Below, piece after piece: positions 36,885 to 48,354 of a DNA stretch of 64,000 nucleotides. A program made the position numbers and the translations under genes. The stretch's first letter is position 1, and each line of letters opens with the position of its first letter. The notes beneath the pieces are model-generated. The model saw only the letters and a list, made by a program, of their open reading frames with translations, was not told where the DNA came from and ran no database searches. The DNA is from Tillandsia leiboldiana (lineage: Eukaryota; Streptophyta; Magnoliopsida; Poales; Bromeliaceae): the NCBI GenBank assembly GCA_029204045.2, contig CM055065.1, positions 48,330,025 through 48,394,024 on the forward strand. Direction: 5' to 3'.

Positions 36885-37603
36885 CCAAAATATTTTAAAT
36901 ATTCAAGTTGTTAATATTAATCTTTTATCTCGGTTTGTTCAATAGCAAACAGATGACCCAAACAATTAAAAATTTAAATTTGATTTAAATATTTTCGGAT
37001 TTAAATGCAATCAAACAAAATATGTAAACTGCAGTAAATAAAATAAAAGTAAATTTAAAATATATAAAGTAAGCTTTGTGTTTACTGGTTATGTGTTTTT
37101 ACCACAAGACTAAGGTTGCAGGTTCAAGTACTACCTAAGATAATTTTTTTTTTTCTTTTCAGTAAATAAAATTTTTTTTTATATATTTACTGTAGCTATT
37201 TTTTTTCTCGAAATAAATTTTCAATTAATTAAAAAATATTTTACTGTTTTTTTTTTTCCCGAAGCTAAAACAGAAAATATACTTTTATATATATTACTGT
37301 AGCTATATTTATTTTTCTCAAAGCAGTAAAATTTTTTTTTTAAGCTATTTTTTTTTAATTTTACAGTAGCTAAAGAATGAAAACAGTAAAATATATGTAT
37401 ATAATAATTTTAAAGAGAACAAATTAATCACAATAATCTATATGCAATTAAAATTTTAAAATGCTAATCCCAATATGTTTAATTTAGAATGTCAATCATA
37501 CAAGCAAGTTGACAACACAATATAATATGCAATATCAAATTTCTTTTCGGATTAGCACTCGTTAGATCGTTAATCACAATCAAATTGGAATTACGCCTTA
37601 GAC
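36885..37603 (-). other. Copia leader between 5' LTR and gag
   Basis: AT-rich leader with poly-T/poly-A runs. Its LTR-proximal 43 bp (37561-37603) contain no TGG-type tRNA site but two stretches complementary to the LTR itself (see findings). Confidence 0.75.
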
Positions 37604-38293
<690 letters not shown>

Positions 38294-39428
38294 CTAAATA
38301 CTTGATATTATTAATAATATAGTAGCCGAACTTTATGTCTAATATGTAAAGTAATTGATACCGCATGTTTATCGTGTTAGGATTTTCATATATGTGGCCT
38401 AATTAATTATATTTAAATTTGGATTTACTAGCCTTTAGTTGATTTTATCTACTTTTCTGTTCACTTTAAATTTGGTTCCTATGGCTGATAGGCAATAGTA
38501 TGAATTTGATGTTTCTCATGTAAATTCAACGTGGTTATTTATAGATATATGTTTATAAGATTTTATTTGGTGTTCCTGATCTAAATTAAAATAGTTTACA
38601 TGAAGTCGCGGTTCTAGATATAGTTTAAACCTTGTCGAAGTTGTATATTGTTGCTACCATTAGGAAAATCGTAACTTATTGGGCCCATCTAACTCAACGT
38701 TAATTTATTTTTTAAAATTGGGTGATGGGTTAGGATTTTGCCCTGTAAAAAAATCTCATTTGCCTAATTATTTTGCTTTTGCTTTACTATTAAAATTAAT
38801 TTATCGTGATGTGTTTAGAACAAAATGAATGCTATATATATTTGTTAAAAAAAATAAAACATTTGATGTTCTGCTATTAATTATATACATCAATCTGCAT
38901 ATTATATCACTCTGCATGATTTCATGATATATTGACATTCTCCTAACCCTAGCGTTCATTTCGTTCTAATAACATTCATTTCATAATGTGTTCTGTAGTA
39001 CATCACTCTGCATATTAATAGCATTCATTTTGTTATCATTCATGGTGTTAATTAATTGTAGGAATATTAAGTATCTGATCACTTTGGTAGAATACTTTTT
39101 TTGGTTTCTAGCCTAATGAAAGTTATTCTTATTAAATTTTTTTTAGTACAAAATGAATGCTATATATATTTGTGCATAGTGACATATTATTCATTATTAA
39201 TTATGATGTTTTTTTTATATATGTACTATTAGAGTGAATCATATTAATTACTACACCAGCTCTTTATTTTCTCTCTTTTTGGCCTGCAAAACTAAATCAA
39301 ATACTTGTGTATATTTATTAGAATACTAATTAAAATAATTTATATATAGAGTGAAATATGAGAACATATAGTAAATTCATAATTTTTTTTTCTTATGGTA
39401 ATTAGTTGTTTATTGGCAGCCTAAACAA
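38294..39428. other. CACTA 5' non-coding region after the copia insertion
   Basis: AT-rich sequence with loosely repeated GCATTCATTT and CATCACTCTGCAT words. No gene was seen. Confidence 0.5.
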
Positions 39429-40970
39429 ATGGACAAAAGCTGGATTAATAAGCAGAGAAATAGTAAGGCTTATTTAGATGGTATTGCTAATTTTATTAGA
39501 TTTGCTACCGAAAAATCATCAAACAGAGGAAAGATTGTATGTCCTTGTCGAAAATGTTGCAATTGTTCCTCACATACTCCAGAAGTTGTGGAGGAACATT
39601 TGGCATGGAAGGGATTCTCATTAGGTTATACAGACAGGGTATTTCACGGAGAATCTTTTATTTCTTCTTCTAGTGAAGCTGCTCAACATGACCCAAGCAT
39701 TACAGACTACACTAATGTGCAACAAGAAATCATAGGACAAGAAAATATGAGAGGATTGCTCCAAGATGCCTTTGAATTTTCCAATATAATTTTAAATAGT
39801 GATTCAATAGTCGTTGAGGATAATATTGAAAATTCTAGTGAAAGAACTACACAACAACATTTGACAAATGTTGATGCAACTTCATATGCAACTTTGATGC
39901 AAGATTGTGATCAAGAGCTTTACCCAGGATGCACAAATTTTTCGTAATTCTCTTTTATACTCTAGCTTTTCCATCTCAAATGTTTGAACGGGTGGTCCGG
40001 AAAATCTTTCACTATGTTACTCCAACTACTAAAGGATGCTTTTCCGAAGGGCGTTTCATTACCATCATCTTCATATGAAGCTAAAAAGTTAATAAAACAA
40101 TTATGGCTCGGATACGAAAAAATTCATGCGTGTCCTAATGATTGCATGTTATATTGGAATGAAAGTGTAAACGAAGAAAACTGCCGTACATGTGGAGCTT
40201 CAAGGTGGATAATAAATAAAGATGATGAGGATGATTCTGTACAAGAATATGAAAATACAACAAAAAGGAAATAACTGGCAAAAGTATTACGATATTTTTC
40301 GTTAATACCGAGATTAAAACGAATTTTTATGTCATCAAAGATGGCTTCCTCCATGAGATGGCATGAAGGTCGAATAAAGGATGGAATCTTAAGACACCCA
40401 GCTGATGCTTTGGCATGGAAATCATTCGATTCTCACCATCCGAATTTTGCCTCTGATCCTCGTGGTATAAGACTTGGATTAGCTAGCGACGGATTCAATC
40501 CTTTCAGGACAATGAGTTCTACTTATAGCACATGGCCAGTTGTTTTGATTCCTTATAACTTACCGCCATGGTTGTGTATGAAACAATCATCTTTGATATT
40601 ATCAATGGTTATTCCAGGTGAAAAGGGTCCAGGCAATGATATTGATGTTTTTTTACAACCTCTAATTCATGAATTGAATGAGTTATGGAAAGGCGTTGAT
40701 GCATTTGATGCTTTCACGAAGCAAAACTTTAATATGCGAGGAGCTCTATTATGGAGTATTAATGATTTTCCTGCTTATGCAAACTTATCTGGTTGGAGTA
40801 CAAAAGGGCGTTTTGCTTGTCCTTGTTGTGGTATGTCAACTGATTCTCGTTGGTTAGAGCATAGAGGTAAATTCTGCTACATGGGTCATCGTAGATGGTT
40901 AGCACAAAATCATCCATTTAGATTTCAAAAAGATGAGTTTGATGGTTCGATAGAGTTACGAACTGCTTGA
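39429..40970 (+). pseudogene. CACTA tnp2 transposase, stop-interrupted and C-terminally truncated
   Basis: One collinear reading frame. Residues 1-75 match the transposase-associated domain (DKSWINKQRNSKAYLDGIAN, VCPCRKCCNC, HLAWKGFS). The tnp2 core follows (CLNGWSGKSFTMLL, KLIKQLWLGYEKIHACPNDC, HHPNFASDPRGIRLGLASDG, NLPPWLCMKQSSLILS, GRFACPCCG, YMGHRRWL). In-frame stops occur at 39945 (TAA), 39960 (TAG) and 40272 (TAA), each where the family has a sense codon. The frame ends at 40968-40970 right after IELRTA, where roughly the C-terminal half of a normal tnp2 is missing and an AGC-rich repeat begins. It cannot encode a functional transposase. Confidence 0.88.
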
Positions 40971-41160
40971 GCAGCAGCTCTCTGCTGCTCAAGCAGCAGC
41001 TCAGGCTGCTGCTTTGAGCAGCAGCTCCTGCTTGCTGCTCAAAGCAGCTCCTTGCTTTCAGAGCAGCTCCTGCTGCTGCTTGCTGCTCAAATTTTTAAAG
41101 CTCTAAATTTTTAAAGCTCTAAATTTTTAAAACTCGTAATTTTTAAAGCTCTAAATTTTT
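40968..41160. repeat. AGCAGC/GCTGCT palindromic array plus AT repeat at the tnp2 truncation
   Basis: 40968-41090 is composed of GAGCAGCAGCTC and TTGCTGCTCAA words that pair with each other on either strand. 41087-41160 follows with five copies of AGCTCTAAATTTTTAA-like units. The array lies exactly at the break where tnp2 coding ends. Confidence 0.8.
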
Positions 41161-41183
41161 ACTATTATTTTTCTTTCTTGTAG

Positions 41184-42252
41184 AGTCAGTTTGTTTTTCC
41201 TCGCGATAATAAAGTTGAAGCATGGGTGTTGAAATTAGTAAGTAGAAAATGGAAAGACTACAAGCACGAGCTTAAAGCAAAATATAAAAAGCCTAAAAGT
41301 ACACAAGCAGAGATTGCTAGTAATGTTCCACCCGAAATTGTGTCACAACAATGGATAGATCTTGTCCGCAATTGGTTTTCGGAGAGAAGTGAGGTAGTTA
41401 ATTTTGATCAATTAGATGATACTTTTTGCAGTTTACTCATAGTTTTGTACTATAGTTTTGAATTGACATATTTTATTTCTATAGAATCTCTCCAGAATTG
41501 AAAAGGCATCTCGTGCAAATCATATAACTCCTCACACAACTGGTTCCAAAAGTTTTGCAAGAACGAGACATGAATTTGTATTAAATTCTTTCTTTATTCT
41601 ATAAATTTACTTATATATATTTTTATGTTTCTAGTTTCAAGTTGATTTAGTTGAATTATATTTTTGTGCTAAGCATGTTAATATGATTATTGTCAGGTGA
41701 AGCAAAATGATAGAGATCCAGGACGTATTGAGTTTTTTGTAATAACTCACAAAACTAAAGATGGAGAATATATTAACAAAGCATCAAATGATTTTGCGGT
41801 ATTCAAAATGCATTTTGTTTTAACTTTTTTATGCATCAATAAAATTATTTGGCAAGTAATTAATATGTTTATGTATCTTGCTTTAATGTAGGAAGACTTA
41901 TTGGGAGATCTAACTAAACAAGCGAGCACATCGGAGTTCTCAAATGCCACCAAAGAAATTGAAGATAGTATTTTCAAGGAAAAAAAAAGGAGAAGATCGA
42001 TATGGTCGTGTGAGGGGCTATGGGATTGGTCCTACACCAACACAAGTTTTTGGAATTCAAGCTCAACTAAGGAATGTAGAGAATGAAAGGCATGATCCAA
42101 TGAAAGAGGAAGTTCAAAAGTTGCAAGCTCAAATACAAGATATGCAAAAAAAACACGAATCGGAAATGAATGAAATAAAATCTCTATTGCATAGGCTTGT
42201 CGGCCAATCTGGAAACTTAGGCATTGAGACAAGAGAATCACCATCACTATAG
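41184..42252 (+). pseudogene. CACTA second gene, PTTA (plant transposase Ptta/En/Spm) family
   Basis: Four exon-like blocks are bounded by consensus splice sites: 41184-41393, 41485-41577, 41697-41798 and 41892-42252. The first three total 405 nt in frame. Recognisable pieces are VSRKWKDYKHELKAKY, PPEIVSQQWIDLVRNW, TPHTTGSKSFARTRHEF, VKQNDRDPGRIEFFVITHK and GRVRGYGIGPTPTQVFG, with a C-terminal coiled-coil-like stretch (EVQKLQAQIQDMQKKHESEM). A frameshift is needed at the A8 run near 41981-41988. No initiator exon was found upstream because tnp2 3' sequence is missing. It is likely a TNPA-like accessory protein that bound the subterminal repeats; now dead. Confidence 0.75.
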
Positions 42253-42528
42253 ATGATTTAGATGACTTTGACTTTTTGTTAGTTTTAATTTTGTAAAACT
42301 TAGAAGTATCATACTTTTGGAACTAACTTTATATGCAAATAGATTGTTACTGTTTTGACTTAGTAACAAAATACATTTGGAATGAAGTCTATATTTTGAC
42401 TATTTATTTATATTGTTGTCATTGTGATTAATTCTTTGATTATAAATGTGTATGAGAAATAGATTTTAGTTCTTGAATTTTTATTTGTATTGCATCGGGA
42501 AAAAGGAAAACAGGAAAATAGGAAAATA

Positions 42529-42903
42529 GGCGACACATTAAAGCGTCGTAATATGACTTTTTTCGATGATCATTTGCCGACGCTTTAATGCGTCGACAAT
42601 AGATTTCTATTACCAACCAAAATAATGATGCTTTCATGCGTCGGGCAAAAGGAAAATAGGCGACGCTTTATAGCGTCGTAATATGACTTTTTTCGATGAT
42701 CATTTGCCGACGCTTTAATGCGTCGACAATAGATTTCTATTACCAACCAAAATAACGACGCTTTCATGCGTCGGGAAAAAGGAACATAGGCGATGCTTTA
42801 TAGCATCGTAAATCGATGATCATTTGCCGACGCTTTAATGCGTCGACAATAGATTTCTATTACCGACGAAAATAACGACGCTTTCATGCATCGGTAATAA
42901 CGC
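42529..42903. repeat. Subterminal 130-bp tandem repeat of the CACTA element
   Basis: Three copies start at 42529, 42659 and 42789 (period 130). Each holds GGCGACGCTTTATAGCGTCG-type and CCGACGCTTTAATGCGTCG-type inverted words. The third copy lacks about 15 bp. These are candidate accessory-protein binding sites near the 3' end. Confidence 0.85.
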
Positions 42904-43076
42904 GACGGCATATTTACCGACGCTTTTGTAAGCGTCGCCATATTTCTCTCGTTGCTGTACTTACCGACCCACTTCCCGACGCTTTATAAAGCGTCGGCGA
43001 CCACATTGCCGACGCTTGTACGCGTCGTTATTTGATTCTAAAAGCGTCGGTATAGATCCCTTTTTTTGTAGTGTGA

Positions 43077-43435
43077 TGATATAATTTATAATCAATTTTT
43101 TTATTAAAAATATTATAAAAATTTATTATTTTAAAAATACTTTTAAGAATTTTCTTTTATATTTGTTCATTTACAGGAATAATATATTGTTTTCAATGCA
43201 TCTTGTTGGACTTGAAGAATTGACTAATGATGAGGATATTTTGCTTGTGTTGAACTCTTAATATCATATTGTGTGTTATTTATAAATTGTGCATTTATAT
43301 TACACATTTGGAAATTGTAATGTACTAATGATGAGGAGATTTTGCTTAATAAATTATGTATTTATATTACACATTTGAGTTTGTATTTTTTCATATTTAG
43401 ATATTGCTATTATATGATGTGAATGTTTAATATTG
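43077..43435 (+). pseudogene. Terminal non-coding part of the hAT gene between CACTA and gypsy insertions
   Basis: After the duplicated tga the hAT sequence resumes with AT-rich DNA, an acceptor-like TTTACAG at ~43176 and a short frame with an acidic stretch (ELTNDEDILLVLNS) that may be the last exon or 3' UTR. The evidence is weak. Confidence 0.4.
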
Positions 43436-44254
43436 TGTAACACTCTTGACGATCCGCAGCCGATCGATGAAGAGAGTGTTCTGAGATCTGGCTTGGCGGT
43501 GAGGATGATAGCTTGATCCGGACGATCCGTCGCTCGATCGAGGATGAACTTGCTCTGAGATCGGGCGTTGGTGAGGATGATGGTAGTTCCAATTTGATCC
43601 AGATGATCGAATTGGAGCTTGGTTTGATCGGTTGTGGGGGAATTGAAGGAATTTGGGGAAATTGAGAGAGGGATTTGGAGGAATTGAGAGAGGGATTTGG
43701 AGGGATCCGAGGGGAGGAGAGAGAAAGAGTGATTTGGAGGGAAAGATTAAAAGAGAGAAATGATCAATTCATATATTCATGTTTATCTCTTGTACAGTGT
43801 TCTATTTATACTGTTCGATTAAAGGGGACTAAATTGTAATTATGTAATAACTAGGGTAGTTATTAGTAGAAATTGTAACAATGTATCTGGGCCTCAATCG
43901 GGCTTAATTCGTAGCTCCTATGGGCCACTGGGCTGGGCCGTTCTTCAGTACAGTGCTGCTCCTCTGCATCCTTGGCACCCTCCTCCGCTTGCACTAACCG
44001 ACCCGTGGAAGCATCCAGAACCGGGTTCGCTCCGCTCCCCATGCCCGATCCGCCGAAGCCTCCCGAACCTCTGACGAGCTGTCACTTCTTACCTACTCTG
44101 TACGATACCCTAACTCCCCCTCGCCTTCACCCGGGTTAGCTTCATTCTCTCCATCTCCTCCCCATCTCCACTACTCCATCTTCTCTCTTCTCTACTGTGC
44201 ACTATACCACCTCCTACCTCTCCACCTCATACGCTTCTTCTCCAGATTGTAACA
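43436..44254 (-). repeat. 3' LTR of the minus-strand gypsy
   Basis: 819-bp LTR paired with 59893-60712. Confidence 0.92.
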
Positions 44255-44283
44255 CTCCACCTCCCTTGAAAGGATCCTTGTCC

Positions 44284-46659
44284 TCAAGGATCGAGGGTAG
44301 GATACCTGGTCTTCATCTCCTCATAATCCTCCCAAGTGGCCTTCTCGGGACCCAAGTTGCTCCACTTGACAAGTATTTGGGTAACGGCTATATTCCCGCG
44401 CTTCATCAGTCTCCTTGCTAAGATCTGCTCTGGTCGGGTGGCTAGCTGACCATCTTCTCCGCCTTCAAGATGCATCTCAGAATGTTGCTCCGTTTGGGGT
44501 AATCCCCTTTTAAGTTGCGAGACATGGAAAGTAGGATGAACCTTGGCACCTTCCGGTAGTTTCAGCCGATAGGCTACCGGACCAACCCTTTGGAGTATTT
44601 CGTAAGGTCCAAAGTACTTGGAGGTAAGCTTCAAGCTCTTGCGCACCGCTACGCTGCTCTGCCGGTAAGGTTGTAGCTTGAGGTATACCTTTTCGCCTAC
44701 CTTGTACTCTTTATCTATTCTTCCTCTGTCTGCGTTTTGCTTCATGCGGTTTTGGGCCACCCTGAGCCTCTCTTTTAGGACTTGTAGTATATGTTCTCTA
44801 TCTCTTCTCCACTCTCTAACTGTGGGCCCGATCTCTGCTGCTGCCTGAGATATAGTGGTTACGGGTGGTTTATACCCATAGAGAGCTTCAAAAGGTGTCA
44901 TCCCTAAGGAGGAGTGGTGGCTGGTATTATACCACCACTCAGCCAGGGACAACCACCTTGACCACTTACTCGGTTGCTCAGAACACATGCATCTTAGGTA
45001 TGTTTCAAGGCACCTATTCACCCTCTCAGTTTGGCCGTCGGTTTGGGGGTGGTAATCCGTGCTCATGTGCAGCTTCACTCCAGAGATTTTGAATAGCCCT
45101 TGCCAAAATTCACTGGTGAATACTTTGTCTCTATCTGAGATAATTTCTTTAGGCATACCATGCAATTTGTAGATGGTGTTAAGGAATGCCTTAGCAACTG
45201 TATAGGCTGTATAGGGATGGGTTAGAGGAATGAAATGTGCATATTTAGTTAACTTGTCTACCACTACCAGTATAGTGTCTCGGGTCTCAGATTTTGGCAG
45301 TGATTCAATAAAATCCATGCTTACTACTTGCCAGGCTTGAGTAGGTATGGGTAGAGGCTGTAGCAAGCCTGCATAGGGAGTCCCATCAACCTTGTTTCTA
45401 ATGCATACTTCACATGATTTCACCCTGTCCTCCACATCCAATTTTAACCCTGGCCAATAGAAGTATGGTTTAATTCTTCTGTAAGTGTTGTCCACACCTG
45501 AATGACCACCTAGAGCTGAAGAGTGAAGTTGATCCAAATGATTAGCATGTTCCACTAAATCTTTGCTATAAATGAGAATATCATCAAAGAAGACAAGTAC
45601 AAATTTTCTTAGATATGGTTGGAAAACCTCATTCATCACTGCCTGAAATGTGGCTGGGGCATTGGTTAAGCCAAAAGGCATAACCAAGAATTCGTAATGC
45701 CCAGCATGTGTTCTAAATGCAGTTTTCTCGATGTCATTCTCATGCATCCTGATTTGATGGTAGCCTGATCTTAGATCAATCTTAGAGAACCATTTCGACC
45801 CCCCTAGCTCATCCAATAAGTCATCAATAATGGGTATAGGATACTTATCTTTTATAGTGGCTTGATTCAGTTTCCTATAATCCATGCACATTCTCCAGCT
45901 TTGATCTTTTTTCTTTACTAATAGCACTGGGGATGCATAAGGGCTAGTGCTTTTCCTAATGAATTGTGAATTCAATAGATCAGCTACTTGCTTATCTACT
46001 TCCCCTTTCTGCTCATAACTATGCCTGTAAGGTCTGGTATTAAGAGGGTTGGTTCCTGGCTGTAAAGGGATCTTATGATCCTGTTCCCTTTTTGGGGGCA
46101 ATCCTTTTGGTTCTTGGAAAACTCTTGCATGCAGATCCAGCACCTTTTGTATCAACTCTGGTATGGTCTCCTCACAACTCTTGGTATTATCCCTGAGTTG
46201 GGCTATGGCACAGCAGTTGCCCTGCAGACTTGCCTTAATCCACTGCTTAGCTCCTATGGTTTTGAGCTTGGCTCCTTCAGTGATTCCTTCTATAGTTATT
46301 GATTTTCCATCATTGCTGAAAGTGATTGAGTGATTAGAGTAGTCAAAGGTCACTCTTCCATATATTTTGAGCCAGTCAATGCCATGTATTATGCTAGGGC
46401 CATCAAGTCTAATGACCCTGAGATCAGTCTGATAAGGCTCCCCATGCATTAACCACTGAAATCCAGAACACTTTAGCTTACTCAATACCTTATGACCATT
46501 AGCCACTGTGACTATAAGGGGTGTAGCTGCAGTCATGCTGGCTTTCATCTCTTTAGCTATTTGATAGTCTATGAAGCTGTGAGTACTCCCAGTATCAATG
46601 AGAAGTACTAGTGGTTTGCCCCCACATTCCCCTTGTACCTTGATGGTTTCCTGGGGCAC
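44284..46659 (-). pseudogene. Gypsy pol with in-frame deletion of RT thumb and RNase H
   Basis: A 791-codon open frame holds protease (LLIDTGSTHSFID), reverse transcriptase fingers/palm (YRKLNQATIKDKYPIP, YHQIRMHENDIEKTAFRT, FFDDILIYS), then an abrupt change from HLDQ to LHSSALGGHSG near 45524-45534. From there it continues as integrase: HHCC remnant CEVCIRNK, catalytic segments SMDFIESLP, ISDRDKVFTS and DGQTERVNRCLE, and a C-terminal chromodomain (ILVKWSNLGPEKATWEDYEEM). The RT thumb, connection, whole RNase H and the start of the integrase finger, normally some 300-400 residues, are absent but the frame is kept. The first codon of this open stretch is GTG, because the frame continues back into gag across two stops. 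The protein could not complete reverse transcription alone. Confidence 0.9.
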
Positions 46660-46719
46660 TTCACCACTAAGAGCATGGACAGAGATTGCTCTTTTATCTG
46701 TTTCAGTTTGCTATTCTTC

Positions 46720-47355
46720 TTATTCTTCTTGGAGCATTACCTCATCAAACACTTCTTCTATTTCTGCTTCTCCCTCCATCTGATTTAAAGTTTTACCTTG
46801 ACATTGATGCCCTGAGAAATACTTATCACCACATTTAAAACACAACCCAGCTGCTCTCCTCTGTTCTATCAATTGCCTGTTAGCACCAGGTTGCCAAGTT
46901 GAATTTCTGTAAATAGTGGGTTTACTGTCCTCAGCTCCTTTTGTGTTGCCTTTCTGATTGTAAGTTTTGGGTGCTTGGTACCCTGATATAGGTCCATTGC
47001 CTGATCTATACATGTTCTTGTGCTTTTTCCACATCATAGATAAGGCTTGCTTATGTAGTTTAGCTTGCTCAAATACTTCTTCCAATGTAGTTGGGTTAGA
47101 GAGGTCTATAAAGGGAACTAGCTCTTCCTTGAGTCCACTGATATAACTCTGAATGAAGTGTTCTTCACTCAATGTGGGATTCAAATACAACATTCTAGCC
47201 CTTAGATCTTCAAACCTCTCCTGGTAAGCCTCTACACTTGCGGTTTGTTCCAGTTTGTTAAATTCTCTAACCAGTTTCTTCATAGATGCCCCATCAAACC
47301 TCCTGCAGATGGCATCTGCAAAATCTACCCATTCCAACTCTGATTTGTCAATCAT
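46720..47355 (-). pseudogene. Gypsy gag, C-terminal part
   Basis: Retrotransposon gag core (WVDFADAICRRF, VEAYQERFEDLRARM, FIQSYISGLKEEL) and one zinc knuckle (CFKCGDKYFSGHQC, spacing longer by one than CX2CX4HX4C). It ends in an acidic tail with TAA, then TAG nine nt later, both in the same frame as pol. The upstream half of gag lies at 58909-59510 beyond the inserted element. Confidence 0.88.
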
Positions 47356-47695
47356 ATAACCCTCCTTCTGTAGTGGCCCTGATTCCCATGCAACGTTCTT
47401 CCGATGAATCCACTGTTAGAACACCTATCATTGGTGTATCTGGCCCATGGTGCATCAATAGGATGCCACTGATGGACCCTGTGTGATATTATTTGCTGTG
47501 TTGGCTTTCGGCTGGGTTTGCCGAAATTTCGGAAAAGAATTAGGCCAAACAGAGGTCGGAAATGGATTCGGCACGGAAAAACGCTTGAAAACGGCTATTT
47601 GCTTGTTAAATTCTGAGTCCGGATGCCCAAAAACGGACTCCCGGAAGTTTTCCGCGCATTTTGGTGCATGGGAACAGCCGTGGACCAGCCCCTGC

Positions 47696-48226
47696 CACGT
47701 GGCAGCTTCTGATTGGGCCGGCGCATACCGCTCGGTCCACAGAGCTTGGGCGCTGGTGCATGGACCGGCGCCTGGACACGTGGCGGCTGCCCATTGGCGG
47801 GCTCACGCGGCTTGGTCCACGGGGGCGCGCGGTTGGTGCAGTGGACCGGGGCGGGCCACGTGGCTTCTTCTGGTTGGTCGGTCCATACGCACCTGGCGTA
47901 TGCGACGCGGCACAGTGCCACGTGGCAGACGCCGGTTGGCGGGTCAACGCACGCGCGACAGCGCGTGGACCGCGCCGGGCGCGGCGCACGATGGACCCGC
48001 CGGGCCACGTGTCGCCCGCTGGTTGGCGGGCGCAGCGACCCGGGTGGGCCGCCGTGAACCGCGGCCCGTGGTCGCCGCCGTGGACCTCGCTACACGTGGC
48101 GCGCCATGATTGGTGGGCGCATGTGCGCCGGGCGCGGGGAGCGCGGGGCCTGGACACGTGGCGGCCATCGGGTGGCCCCGCACCGCTGTCCCCTGTTCGG
48201 GGGGACACGTGGCGGCACCGGATCAA
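47696..48226 (+). promoter_or_regulatory. Eight G-box modules with fixed CCAAT spacing (ERSE-I-like array)
   Basis: CACGTG occurs at 47696, 47777, 47857, 47919, 48006, 48093, 48155 and 48206. At exactly 10 nt after it stands ATTGG (47712, 47793, 48109), GTTGG (47873, 47935, 48022) or GGTGG (48171); only the eighth lacks it. The reverse complement of the perfect ones is CCAAT-N10-CACGTG, the plant ER stress element type I. The same array recurs in the 3' LTR at +8366. Confidence 0.78.
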
Positions 48227-48344
48227 TCCGGGCGCGCACAGTGTTGGGCCGGGCCCAACACTGTAGGCGCCCGAATGTTCCGGGCGCCCGAAAGTGGGCC
48301 CGAAAGCCCCTTTGACTTGTCTTTTGGGCTGATTTCGGGTGAGG

Positions 48345-48354
48345 CCTATAAATA
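48345..48354 (+). promoter_or_regulatory. TATA box of the Tekay-like LTR
   Basis: CCTATAAATAGG lies about 120 bp downstream of the last G-box module and marks the end of U3; transcription is expected to start about 30 bp further on. Confidence 0.82.
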
